Shown: positions 52,936 through 61,628 of the stretch, piece by piece
Layout of the letters: each line of letters starts with the position of its first letter
Numbering within the stretch: position 1 is the stretch's first letter
DNA from: Bufo bufo
Lineage: Eukaryota > Chordata > Amphibia > Anura > Bufonidae
DNA: 64,000 nt
NCBI RefSeq assembly: GCF_905171765.1
Contig: NC_053392.1
Location: forward strand, 442,770,837-442,834,836
Direction: 5' to 3'
The notes under the pieces: generated by a model
The model's input: only the letters and a program-made list of their open reading frames with translations
Told to the model about the DNA's origin: nothing
Database searches by the model: none
Program-made: the position numbers and the translations under genes

Positions 52936-55215
52936 CTACGGATCTATATAGCAACTGAACGACAATTGTTCGTTCAAACCCGTAGGCACCACTGTTTTAA
53001 GATGAAAGATCCACCATGTCTCTCTCTGCAGAATCTTCCGATCCCAATCTCCTCCCCTAGTTGGTCTTGCAATGGTTTCAATTCCCATAAATTTCAAAAA
53101 TGACACATCACCTCCATGCATCGTATTGACATGTTTTGCCAGGGATGTGTCTCTGTCATTCCTCACGTCACCTAGGTGTTCACCCACCCGTCGTCGCAGT
53201 TCACGGGTGGTTTTTCCTATGTATTCAAGGCCACATCTACAGTTTGCTCTATAGATCACTCCTTTAGTGCGGCAATTGATAAAGTGTTTAATTTGATAGT
53301 TTTTGCCAGTGACATTAGCGCGGAATGACCGTCCCTGTGTAATGTATCGACACGCCACACAGCCACTACAGTGAAAGCAACCGATCGGGCGCTGAAGCCA
53401 TGTCTCTTTAAGATCACGTGCCTCACTGTAGTGGCTGTGCACTAAGCGATCCTTGAGGCTAAGGCCCCTACGATAGGTGACCTGCACCTTCTCGGGGAGC
53501 ACCTTTTTGATGTCCGGATCAATTAGGAGGACCTCCCAATGATTCCTCAATATCTGTTTGACCTCGTTTGAGGCATCATCAAACGTGCCTATAAGGCGTA
53601 TACATCTATCCTCAGTTTTTTTCGGTTTAGGGTAAAGGAGATCCTCTCGCTTACTCTCACATGCTCTCTTGAAGGCTAATTTAAGCACTCTATCAGGATA
53701 ACCCCTCTCCCAAAATCGACTTCTCAGGTCGTTGGCCTGCTCTTTAAATGCCTCCCAGGTGGAGCAGTTCCTCCTAATGCGCAGGTACTGTCCCACCGGT
53801 ATTCGCCTTTTCAGGGGAAAGGGATGGTGGCTACTCCAATGTAGGAGTGAATTGGTGGAGGTGGGTTTCCTAAAAGTGCTTGTTTGTAACAAATCTTCCT
53901 TGTCCCTTGAGATCAGTATATCAAGAAAGGGCAGAGTGTCCTTTTCAAAAACTGAGGTAAATTTCATGTTGATGTCATTCACATTTAGACCTTTGACGAA
54001 GTCACAGAAGGTTTGTTCTCTCCAGACAACAAAGACGTTGTCGATAAACCTTGCCCAAGTAATGATACATGGGGTGTGTATGCTGGGAACATCACCGAAG
54101 ACCAATCTCCTCTCCCACCAGCCCAGGAACAAGTTAGCATACGACGGGGCACATGAACTCCCCATCGCGGTGCCCCTGAGCTGGTGGTAGAGGACCCCGT
54201 CAAACAGGAAATAATTCCTTGTGAGGACAAAATTTAACAGTCGCAGGACAAAGCCATTGTGTGGATAAAACTGTTGTCCCCTAGTAAGGAGGAATGATTG
54301 CACTGCCCTCATACCTAGTTCATAGGGTATTGAGGAATAGAGGGCCTCAACGTCAATTGAGGCCAATGATGTATCCGCCTTTAGACTGATTCCCTCTAAA
54401 CAACCAAGAAGGTCACTCGTATCCCTCAGGTATGAGGGCAGTGTTTTGACAAAAGGCGCCAGGATGTGATCTAAATAGATCCCCAAATTTTGGGTCAGGC
54501 TATTCACACCTGACACAATAGGGCGCCCTTTGACCGGGGTACCCCCCTTATGAACTTTAGGCAAGCTGTAAAATGTGGCTACCGTGGGGTATTTTTTATA
54601 TAGGTAATCAAATTCATCCCCAGATATCAAATTTTCAGTCTTAGCCTGTGGCAGTATACCAACTAGATCCTTCTGATAGGCGGCTGTAGGATCACCACCC
54701 AGTCTCTCATATGTCTCTTTGTCATCAAGTAGGGTCTGGCACATATTTCTGTAGTCATTAGTGTCCATCAGGACAATATTGCCCCCCTTGTCCGAGGGTT
54801 TGATGGTAAGATTCTTCTTTTTCTCAAGATCTAGCAATGCTTTATATTCACTAATGCTACAATTAAAGCCACCCTGCGAAGAGGTAAGATTAGATAGATC
54901 CCGACAGACTTGGTTGACGAAAACGTCTATACATGTAGGATCCCCCAGAGGAGGCATTTTAATGCTCTTATTTTTGAGCCCAGTGAAGGGACCTTTACCC
55001 TCATGAGGGGTACTGTCACTCAAACTGAACAGGAGGCGGACATCTTGAAGAATATCAGGTGAGATACCCATCTCTTTGCTCTCTCGTTTTGCAATAAGCG
55101 CAAAGTGTTTCCGCCATCTGAGTTTTTGAGCAAAGAGATGGATATCTCTAACCCAATTGAAGAGGTTAAAGTTAGGGGTAGGAACGAATGAAAGGCCTTT
55201 ACAGAGTATGTCCAT
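52936..55215 (-). CDS. PLE2 ORF2: RT plus GIY-YIG endonuclease, open, catalytic D to N
   Basis: A 759-residue open frame. RT: KPSDKGGNIVLMDT, TFYSLPKVHKGG, GRPIVSGVNSL, SIDVEALYSSIPY, LRGTAMGSSCAPSYANL, then WARFIDNVFVVW, where PLE1 has YIDD: the second Asp of the RT catalytic pair is Asn (codon 54037-54039). The C-terminal third has the Cys cluster CFHCSGCVACRY and the endonuclease GVIYRANC, GLEYIGKTTRELRRRVGEHL, up to LNEQLSFSCYIDP. The start ATG is 35 bases after the ORF1 stop; the frame is open further upstream in -1 phase. It would make protein, but its RT is probably inactive. Confidence 0.95.
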   Translation of the reverse strand: MDILCKGLSFVPTPNFNLFNWVRDIHLFAQKLRWRKHFALIAKRESKEMGISPDILQDVRLLFSLSDSTPHEGKGPFTGLKNKSIKMPPLGDPTCIDVFVNQVCRDLSNLTSSQGGFNCSISEYKALLDLEKKKNLTIKPSDKGGNIVLMDTNDYRNMCQTLLDDKETYERLGGDPTAAYQKDLVGILPQAKTENLISGDEFDYLYKKYPTVATFYSLPKVHKGGTPVKGRPIVSGVNSLTQNLGIYLDHILAPFVKTLPSYLRDTSDLLGCLEGISLKADTSLASIDVEALYSSIPYELGMRAVQSFLLTRGQQFYPHNGFVLRLLNFVLTRNYFLFDGVLYHQLRGTAMGSSCAPSYANLFLGWWERRLVFGDVPSIHTPCIITWARFIDNVFVVWREQTFCDFVKGLNVNDINMKFTSVFEKDTLPFLDILISRDKEDLLQTSTFRKPTSTNSLLHWSSHHPFPLKRRIPVGQYLRIRRNCSTWEAFKEQANDLRSRFWERGYPDRVLKLAFKRACESKREDLLYPKPKKTEDRCIRLIGTFDDASNEVKQILRNHWEVLLIDPDIKKVLPEKVQVTYRRGLSLKDRLVHSHYSEARDLKETWLQRPIGCFHCSGCVACRYITQGRSFRANVTGKNYQIKHFINCRTKGVIYRANCRCGLEYIGKTTRELRRRVGEHLGDVRNDRDTSLAKHVNTMHGGDVSFLKFMGIETIARPTRGGDWDRKILQRETWWIFHLKTVVPTGLNEQLSFSCYIDP

Positions 55216-55250
55216 TTCTGAGTCTTGAAGTAACTGGTCGGAGAGGTTAA

Positions 55251-56072
55251 TTATTTGGTTGCATTGCCTAGCGGCCTGTTGGTCTGAGGTGGTGACTTTT
55301 GAGACCCTCGATTGCGCAGAGGGTATGGTGTATCTAAAAAATCTGACCCACCTTGATCTTGCCTGCCTCTCTGATTATTCCTCTCCCCTCTACCTCTAAA
55401 GTTTTGTGCTTTCCTATAGCCCTTACCTCTTCCTCTAAATGCCTGATTTCCCTCCCTTTCGTTTTCGGAGGCCTCAGTATCACTGGATGTAATGTCCGCC
55501 TCCGGACGTTTCGTTTGTGGTATGTTGCGATCTAGCATGGAGTACACCCGGTTATCCCTAAAATCTTGGAGGTCCCTGTTAAATTGGCGGTGTTTTCGCT
55601 CTTTGAGGTGAAACTGGAATTTGTCAACAGTGTTCTTCAATTGAAGTTCCTTGTTAGCGAATTCAGCCTCTCCCCCAAATTTCTGTGTGAGTTCAATTTG
55701 ATCTTTTAATTTCCCATCTAATTTTACCAGATTAGCCTTTTCTTCTTCCAGCAAAAGATGCATGAATCTCAGAGAGCTTTTAGTAGCCTCATCCTCCCAC
55801 TTACTCATCGGAGAAGTAGACCTGCATCTATTTGCTGGAGTCAGGGTAATCCTCAGTCCTCTGGGTAAGATCTTATTTTTCAGATAGTTATCTATCGATT
55901 GAATCTCCCACCATGAGGATATTTGTTCCTTATAAACCTTGGTAAGGTCCTTAAAAGCGGCCTTAAACGAGGGTGCGTATTTACTCTGTGTCAAAGTCTT
56001 CTCTGAGAAGACCTCATTAGCTTCAGAGAGCAACTGTGTTTTGTCAACGCCAGTGGAGAGGAATCCAGCCAT
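55251..56072 (-). CDS. PLE2 ORF1, basic coiled-coil-like protein of unknown role
   Basis: A 273-residue open frame starting MAGFLSTGVDKTQLLSEANE, only about 20 bases from the pseudo-LTR edge. It is clearly homologous to PLE1 ORF1: KYAPSFKAAFKDLTKVYKEQ, SWWEIQSIDNYLKN, LPRGLRITLTPANRCRS. A charged, heptad-like middle (about 100-185) includes FQFHLKERKHRQFNRDLQDF. The C terminus is rich in RGR and RGG repeats (AFRGRGKGYRKAQNFRGRGE), likely RNA binding. No catalytic motif seen. Two diverged families keep the same core motifs, which supports a conserved function. Confidence 0.88.
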   Translation of the reverse strand: MAGFLSTGVDKTQLLSEANEVFSEKTLTQSKYAPSFKAAFKDLTKVYKEQISSWWEIQSIDNYLKNKILPRGLRITLTPANRCRSTSPMSKWEDEATKSSLRFMHLLLEEEKANLVKLDGKLKDQIELTQKFGGEAEFANKELQLKNTVDKFQFHLKERKHRQFNRDLQDFRDNRVYSMLDRNIPQTKRPEADITSSDTEASENEREGNQAFRGRGKGYRKAQNFRGRGERNNQRGRQDQGGSDFLDTPYPLRNRGSQKSPPQTNRPLGNATK

Positions 56073-56091
56073 ACTCCAGAAATAGATATTA

Positions 56092-57258
56092 TGTTATTTA
56101 CAGAACCGTTTATAGTGGGTCAGACTGCAGTAACTAAATAGTGGGCTAAACCCTTTTAGTCTAGAGAGAATTAACAAGTTATGGGTAGCTTATTTTATTT
56201 AAAACTTAACATTTAATTAATGTCAATGAATAAAAGATAGGCCCTTAAAGAGAACCTTTCACCCGAAGAAAGTATGTAAACTCACCATAAAGACGTGTAG
56301 AGCGGAGCCCAGGGATCCCCCTGCACTTACTGTTATCCCCGGGCGCCGCTCCGTTCTCCGGTTATAGCCTCCGGTATGTTTGCAGTTAGGCTCCACCCAG
56401 TTGAGCCTGCCGCGGTCTTCTTCTCCTATGCTGTAGCGCTGGCCAATCACAGCGCTCAGCTCATAGCCTGGCTATGACCCTGACTATATATGAATTGCCA
56501 TTCGGTTATATGTCACAATCCGGATAGCAAATCAAGAACAATCCTGTGTCGCTAATCACAGCCGTTATAAAGATGCATAAATCGCTGTGACTTTAATCCA
56601 AATATAGTGAACACACCACATATAAGGTTACATACATATCACATTGGGTCAAAGTGTCAGTTTGGTTTGCAATGTAACAGATCCATGCTAGTTGTAACCA
56701 CCAGCATAAGTTGACGATCTGTGCAGTGCTAAATGCTTAACAATACTGAGTCATTGTGATAAACAAGTATGTCAGCGTGGTACACTTATCTGTCCAGTTC
56801 TAAATGGCAACTGTTCTCAGATGTCGGTAAGTGGAAGGTGCTCCTTGGCGTCCCACGTGTAGCAGTGGCAATGGAGCCGCATTCGCGGGTCATTTAAAAA
56901 GGCTAGGTAGCTCCGCCCCTATTATACACCCACTCAACGTCATGCAGCGCCGCTGTCATGTGGTATCTCGGCTGTTCGGCTTCAGGTCACATGACCGCAC
57001 TTCTTACTATGATGCAGTGTATAGAGGCGTGTACTGTCGCCAGGCAACCAAAAAGGTAATCGGCCTCCTTAATGAAGCCGAGATCCAAGCATTTCAGGTA
57101 ACCCAGCAACCGGCCGTCTGACTAATAGCTGATCAAACGACAAGCACTCTATCTTGCGCATGTGTGAGGCGGGTGTGTTGTGGTGCAAAGATAAGGTCAA
57201 AGGGCAAGTTTGCTCAAACTTTGCTACCACCTTTACAATGTAATTTCCACCTGGTTGC
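56092..57258 (-). repeat. Direct pseudo-LTR copy upstream of PLE2 ORF1, part replaced
   Basis: Same orientation as 51159-52698, but the stretch equal to about 51331-51909 (including the hammerhead) is missing. In its place lie about 230 bases (56246-56475) starting 'ttaaagagaacctttcaccc', which resemble a truncated T2-type MITE. So this copy lacks the ribozyme. Confidence 0.87.
56246..56475. mobile_element. MITE-like replacement segment in PLE2
   Basis: Begins TTAAAGAGAACC, near the TTAAAGG-type end of T2 MITEs, and has no matching right end. Flanking pseudo-LTR bases are lost, so insertion was followed by a deletion. GC-rich; the 63-codon frame is not a gene. Confidence 0.5.
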
Positions 57259-58211
57259 CTCAGTATTGTTAAGCATTTAGCACTGCACAGATCGTCAACT
57301 TATGCTGGTGGTTACAACTAGCATGGATCTGTTACATTGCAAACCAAACTGACACTTTGACCCAATGTGATATGTATGTAACCTTATACAGTATGTGGTG
57401 TGTTCACTATATTTGGATTAAAGTCACAGCGATTTATGCATCTTTATAACGGCTGTGATTAGCGACACAGGATTGTTCTTGATTTGCTATCCGGATTGTG
57501 ACATATAACCGGATGGCAATTCATATATAGTCAGGGTCTATACAGGACTCAAGATTATTAATTAGGAATTATCCTGTGTCACGTGTATTGGCTGGAAGAG
57601 GTATCCCTATACCAGGGAGCCTCTCAGATTTAATTCTGTCCCCTGATGAATCAGACATCACTGAGGAAACGTGTCGGGACACTGTATCTCTCTGATAAAT
57701 ACATCTGTACGTGTATGATTTAGACCAGGAGTCACGGCCCCTTACATTGGCACTGTAACTTTACCTGGACTCCAATCACCACGTCCTTTCTGCCAACTTA
57801 AGTGCCCACACCCGGTAGAGATTTAGGTCATCACAGGACCATTTATTCTGTCTATCGGGCAAAGCTGGGCAGTCCATCTTTAGGGAGGGTTAATCTAGGG
57901 ATTTTGCATCAGATAGGGGAGAGAATCAGATAGAGATAGGGACATCTAGGGATTGGTCCCAGCAGTGTGTCTCTCTACCTTGGTACTCACGTACCCCTCA
58001 CCCTATCTGCTTACAAACGATATCCCTATATATGGTTCCTTCCCATCTCCGTCTATTTATTCAGGAGACTAGTGTAACCAGTGGTTACAAACATTATATA
58101 TTTTCCTTTGAGTGTTTATATTTAAGGGCCTATCTTTTATTCATTGACATTAATTAAATGTTAAGTTTTAAATAAAATAAAATAAGCTACCCATAACTTG
58201 TTAATTCTCTC
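57259..58211 (+). repeat. Inverted pseudo-LTR arm of PLE2
   Basis: Reverse complement of 51222-52178 with few differences. It begins abruptly at 'cagtattgttaagc' and ends at the right 14-bp duplicate. Confidence 0.9.
57637..57681 (+). ncRNA. Hammerhead ribozyme fold, inverted arm of PLE2
   Basis: Same fold as 51761-51805 on the opposite strand: TGTCCC, CTGATGA, TCAG/CTGA stem II, GAAAC, GTGTC, GGGACA. The only difference in the core region is C to T between GAAACG and GTC, in the tiny stem III loop, so folding is kept. Confidence 0.85.
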
Positions 58212-58225
58212 TACACTTGTTTGGA
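58212..58225. repeat. 14-bp target duplication, right of PLE2
   Basis: Exact copy of 51145-51158. Confidence 0.92.
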
Positions 58226-58588
58226 GCAGCATTGTTTCCAGGTTGCGCCAATTATGGTATGAAGTACCTGGCCAATCAGAATGAAAAGGATTGCCCATCA
58301 GCAGAAAATTTTCTGAAGAAAAACTTTTATGTAGATGATGGTCTCATCCACAGAATCTGCAATCAAACTAGTGAAAGAAAGCCAAGAGTTATGCGCAAGA
58401 GGAAACCTGCGCCTTCATAAATTCATCTCAAACAACTACTGAAGGTACTGGAATCCATTAGCAACTCTGAACGTGCAGCAACAATGAAGAATGTAGATCT
58501 CAATTATGATCATCTTCCAGTTCAGAACGTAATTGGATTGGTATAGAATGTAGAGAACAACAAGTTCTTCTTTGAAATAAACAATTAA
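58226..58588 (+). pseudogene. BEL/Pao reverse transcriptase, second half
   Basis: Continues the RT broken by PLE2: LFPGCANYGMKYLANQNEKD and FLKKNFYVDDGLI with the catalytic YVDD (58217-58420). In other frames LHKFISN and SERAATMKNVDLNYDHLPVQ follow, to the point where BEL sequence stops near 58588. The RNase H, integrase and 3' LTR are not present, so the element is truncated by the next insertion. Confidence 0.9.
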
Positions 58589-59341
58589 ATAAACAAATGG
58601 GAAGCTCAACACCTAGATGGATGGGTAACGGTGGGTTCACTGCTCACTGGGTCACCCACCCAGTGCAAAGTGGGGGTAATAATCAAGTAAAAAGAGAAGG
58701 CACACCACCTTCTGGAGTAAAAATGTGACAGCAATTTATTCCAATACAATAATGTGATCAAGATAAAATGTGAGTGCATATCTAATACATAATAAATACA
58801 TACATAAATACACTGAGGAAGAGGCAAGTTGCCTCGAAACTCGTCTGGTAAGCTGCGTCTTTTCCACATCTTCTACCGGTCCGGACCAGAAGCATAAAAG
58901 AATTCTCTTTGCCCATAAAGAAGTTTGAATTATCCGCATCGAAACACAGCATTCAATATTGTTGTATAGGACCTGTGACTTACAGGACCTGTGAGCCACA
59001 TGACCACAGCAGCTAACCAGCTGATTTGATTACCTGACCTGTTTGACTGGATCATCTGACTTCCACTGTTACGATACACACCTACCAATCAACGGAGCTG
59101 AGCGCTCCTACCTCGTGGAACCAGCGTCCTGGGAGAATTGTCCTCGCTCTCCGTTTTCTGGAAACTGCGCCCGAATATAAACGTGAGTGGACATTCATGC
59201 CAATACACCGAACAGACACTCCAGTACCAACAGAGCGGTAAGAGCCTCAGTGTGGCAACCCTGAATCGCTGATCCACTTGCGCCTATTCACATTGTGCGC
59301 TTATCTACATTGGACTGTGAATAGATTTATTCGGTGGTGAT
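58589..59341 (+). mobile_element. Third Penelope-derived segment with hammerhead
   Basis: Non-coding sequence directly after the truncated BEL element. It is identified by the hammerhead motif at 58803-58850 and its resemblance in layout to Penelope pseudo-LTRs. Its ends could not be fixed. Confidence 0.5.
58803..58850 (+). ncRNA. Hammerhead ribozyme-like fold
   Basis: CTGAGGA (58813-58819; position 7 is free in the consensus), a perfect 5-bp stem II (GAGGC with GCCTC around AAGTT), GAAAC, TC, GTC ending at 58844. Stem III is AC with GT, as in PLE2. Stem I is short here (2 bp clear), so activity is doubtful. Confidence 0.6.
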
Positions 59342-59649
59342 TAGAGTTGAGCGAACACCTGGATGTTCGGGTTCGAGAAGTTCGGCCGAACTTCACGGAA
59401 ATGTTCGGGTTCAGGATCCGAACCCGAACCGAACTTCATCCCGAACCCGAACCCCATTGAAGTCAATGGGGACCCGAACTTTTGGGCACTAAAAAGGCTG
59501 TAAAACAGCCCAGGAAAGAGCTAGAGGGCTGCAAAAGGCAGCAACATGTAGGTAAATCCCCTGCAAACAAATGTGGATAGGGAAATGAATTAAAATAAAA
59601 ATAAAAAAAATAAAAATGACCCAATATCAATTGGACAGAGGTCCCATAG

Positions 59650-60866
59650 CAGAGAATCTGGCTTCACGTCAGCAGAGAATCAGTCTCTTCATGCCATAGC
59701 AAAGAATCTGGCTTCATGTCAGCACAGAATCAGTCTCTTCATGCCATAGCAGAGAATCTGGCTTCATGTCAGCACAGAATCAGTCTTCATGTCATAGCAG
59801 AGAATCAGGCTTCACGTCACCCACCACTGGAACAGGCCACTGTCACACATTTAGGCCCCGGCACCCAGACAGAGGAGAGTGGTCCCGTAACAGAGAATCT
59901 GGCCTTATGTCAGCGCAGAATCTGTCTTCATGTCATAGCAGAGAATCAGGCTTCACGTCACCCACCACTGGAACAGGCCACTGTCACACATTTAGGCCCC
60001 GGCACCCAGACAGAGGAGAGAGGTCCTGTAACAGAGAATCTGGCCTTATGTCAGCACAGAATCTGTCTTCATGTCATAGCAGAGATTCAGGCATCACGTC
60101 ACCCACCACTGGAACAGGCCACTGTCACACATTTAGGCCCAGGCACCCAGGCAGAGGAGAGAAGTCCCGTAACAGAGAATCTGGCCTTATGTCAGCGCAG
60201 AATCAGTCTTCATGTCATAGCAGAGAATCAGGCTTCACGTCACCCACCACTGGAACAGGCCACTGTCACACATTTAGGCCCCGGCACCCAGACAGAGGAG
60301 AGCGGTCCCGTAACAGAGAATCTGGCCTTATGTCAGCGCAGAATCTGTCTTCATGTCATAGCAGAGAATCAGGCTTCACGTCACCCACCACTGGAACAGG
60401 CAACTGTCACACATTTAGGCCCCGGCACCCAGACAGAGGAGAGAGGTCCTGTAACAGAGAATCTGGCCTTATGTCAGCGCAGAATCAGTCTTCATGTCAT
60501 AGCAGAGAATCGGGCTTCACGTCACCCACCACTGGAACAGGCCACTGTCACACATTTAGGCCCCGGCACCCAGACAGAGGAGAGAGGTCCTGTAACAGAG
60601 AATCTGGCATTATGTCAGCGCAGAATCAGTCTTCATGTCATAGCAGAGAATCAGGCTTCACGTCACCCACCACTGGAACAGGCCACTGTCACATATTTAG
60701 GCCCAGGCACCCAGGCAGAGGAGAGAGGTCGCGTAACAGAGAATCTGGCTTCATGTCAGCACAGAATAAGTCTTAATGTCATAGCAGAGAATCAGGCTTC
60801 ACGTCACCCACCACTGGAACAGGCCACTGTCACACATTTAGGCCCCGGCACCCAGACAGAGGAGAG
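59650..60866. repeat. Tandem array, 141-bp unit, about 8 copies, in hAT copy 2
   Basis: The unit start 'cagagaatctggccttatgt' returns at 59891, 60032, 60173 and 60314, exactly 141 bases apart, and on to 60866. Two shorter units of about 51 bases precede it (59650-59750). As 141 is a multiple of three and the unit has no stop in two frames, frames of 416 and 336 codons result. Copy 1 lacks this array at the same place. Confidence 0.95.
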
Positions 60867-60983
60867 GTTCATTCAACTTTGGGTTGCCCCGCAATATAAT
60901 GGTAAAATGAAATTAAAAATAGTATTGAATGAGGAAGTGCCCTGGAGTAGAATAATATATTGTTAAGGGGAGGTATTTAATAT

Positions 60984-61628
60984 CTAATCTGCACAAGGGA
61001 TGGACAGGTCCTGTGGGATCCATGCCTGGTTCATTTTTATGAACGTCAGCTTGTCCACATTGGCTGTAGACAGGCGGCTGCGTTTGTCTGTAATGACGCC
61101 CCCTGCCGTGCTGAATACACGTTCAGACAAAACGCTGGCTGCCGGGCAGGCCAGCACCTCCAAGGCATAAAAGGCTAGCTCTGGCCACGTGGACAATTTG
61201 GAGACCCAGAAGTTGAATGGGGCCGAACCATCAGTCAGTACGTGGAGGGGTGTGCACAGGTACTGTTCTACCATGTTAGTGAAATGTTGCCTCCTGCTAA
61301 CACGTTCCGTATCAGGTGGTGGTGCACTTAGCTGTGGCGTGTTGACAAAACTTTTCCACATCTCTGCCATGCTAACCCTGCCCTCAGAGGAGCTGGGCGT
61401 GACACAGCTGCGTTGGCGACCTCTTGCTCCTCCTCTGCCTTCGCCTTGGGCTTCCACTGGTTCCCCTGTGACATTTGGGAATGCTATCAGTAGCGCTTCT
61501 ACCAACGTGCGCTTGTACTCGCGCATCTTCCTATCACGCTCCAGTGTAGGAAGTAAGGTAGGCGCATTGTCTTTCACAGTCTGTCCAGCATATGCAAGGT
61601 GGAGTTCCACCTGGTGGGTACGTCGCAT
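60984..61628 (-). pseudogene. hAT copy 2, C-terminal transposase part
   Basis: A 214-codon frame: KDNAPTLLPTLERDRKMREY, a Gly/Arg-rich loop, then the hATC domain VEQYLCTPLHVLTDGSAPFN, WPELAFYALEVLACPAASVL and SERVFSTAGGVITDKRSRLS (catalytic Glu), ending LTFIKMNQAWIPQDLSIPC. It is joined to the upstream part out of frame near 61590, where the segment normally between them (the hAT insertion domain) is missing. Confidence 0.9.

Larger units (their letters stand above)
51159..58211 (-). mobile_element. Penelope-like element PLE2 (Neptune-like), 7.05 kb
   Basis: Second Penelope-like element, on the minus strand, in the BEL/Pao RT. On the minus strand the order is inverted arm (58211-57259), direct pseudo-LTR copy (57258-56092), ORF1, ORF2, downstream pseudo-LTR (52935-51159). 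This is the same plan as PLE1, with the same 14-bp duplication length. Both genes are fully open. The pseudo-LTR sequences of PLE1 and PLE2 are unrelated by eye, so these are two families with a shared architecture. Confidence 0.93.

Noticed and set aside
59716..60966. Frames of 416 and 336 codons on the + strand
   Set aside because: They are products of a 141-bp tandem array with a length divisible by three and no stop in two frames; no domain, and inside a hAT element.
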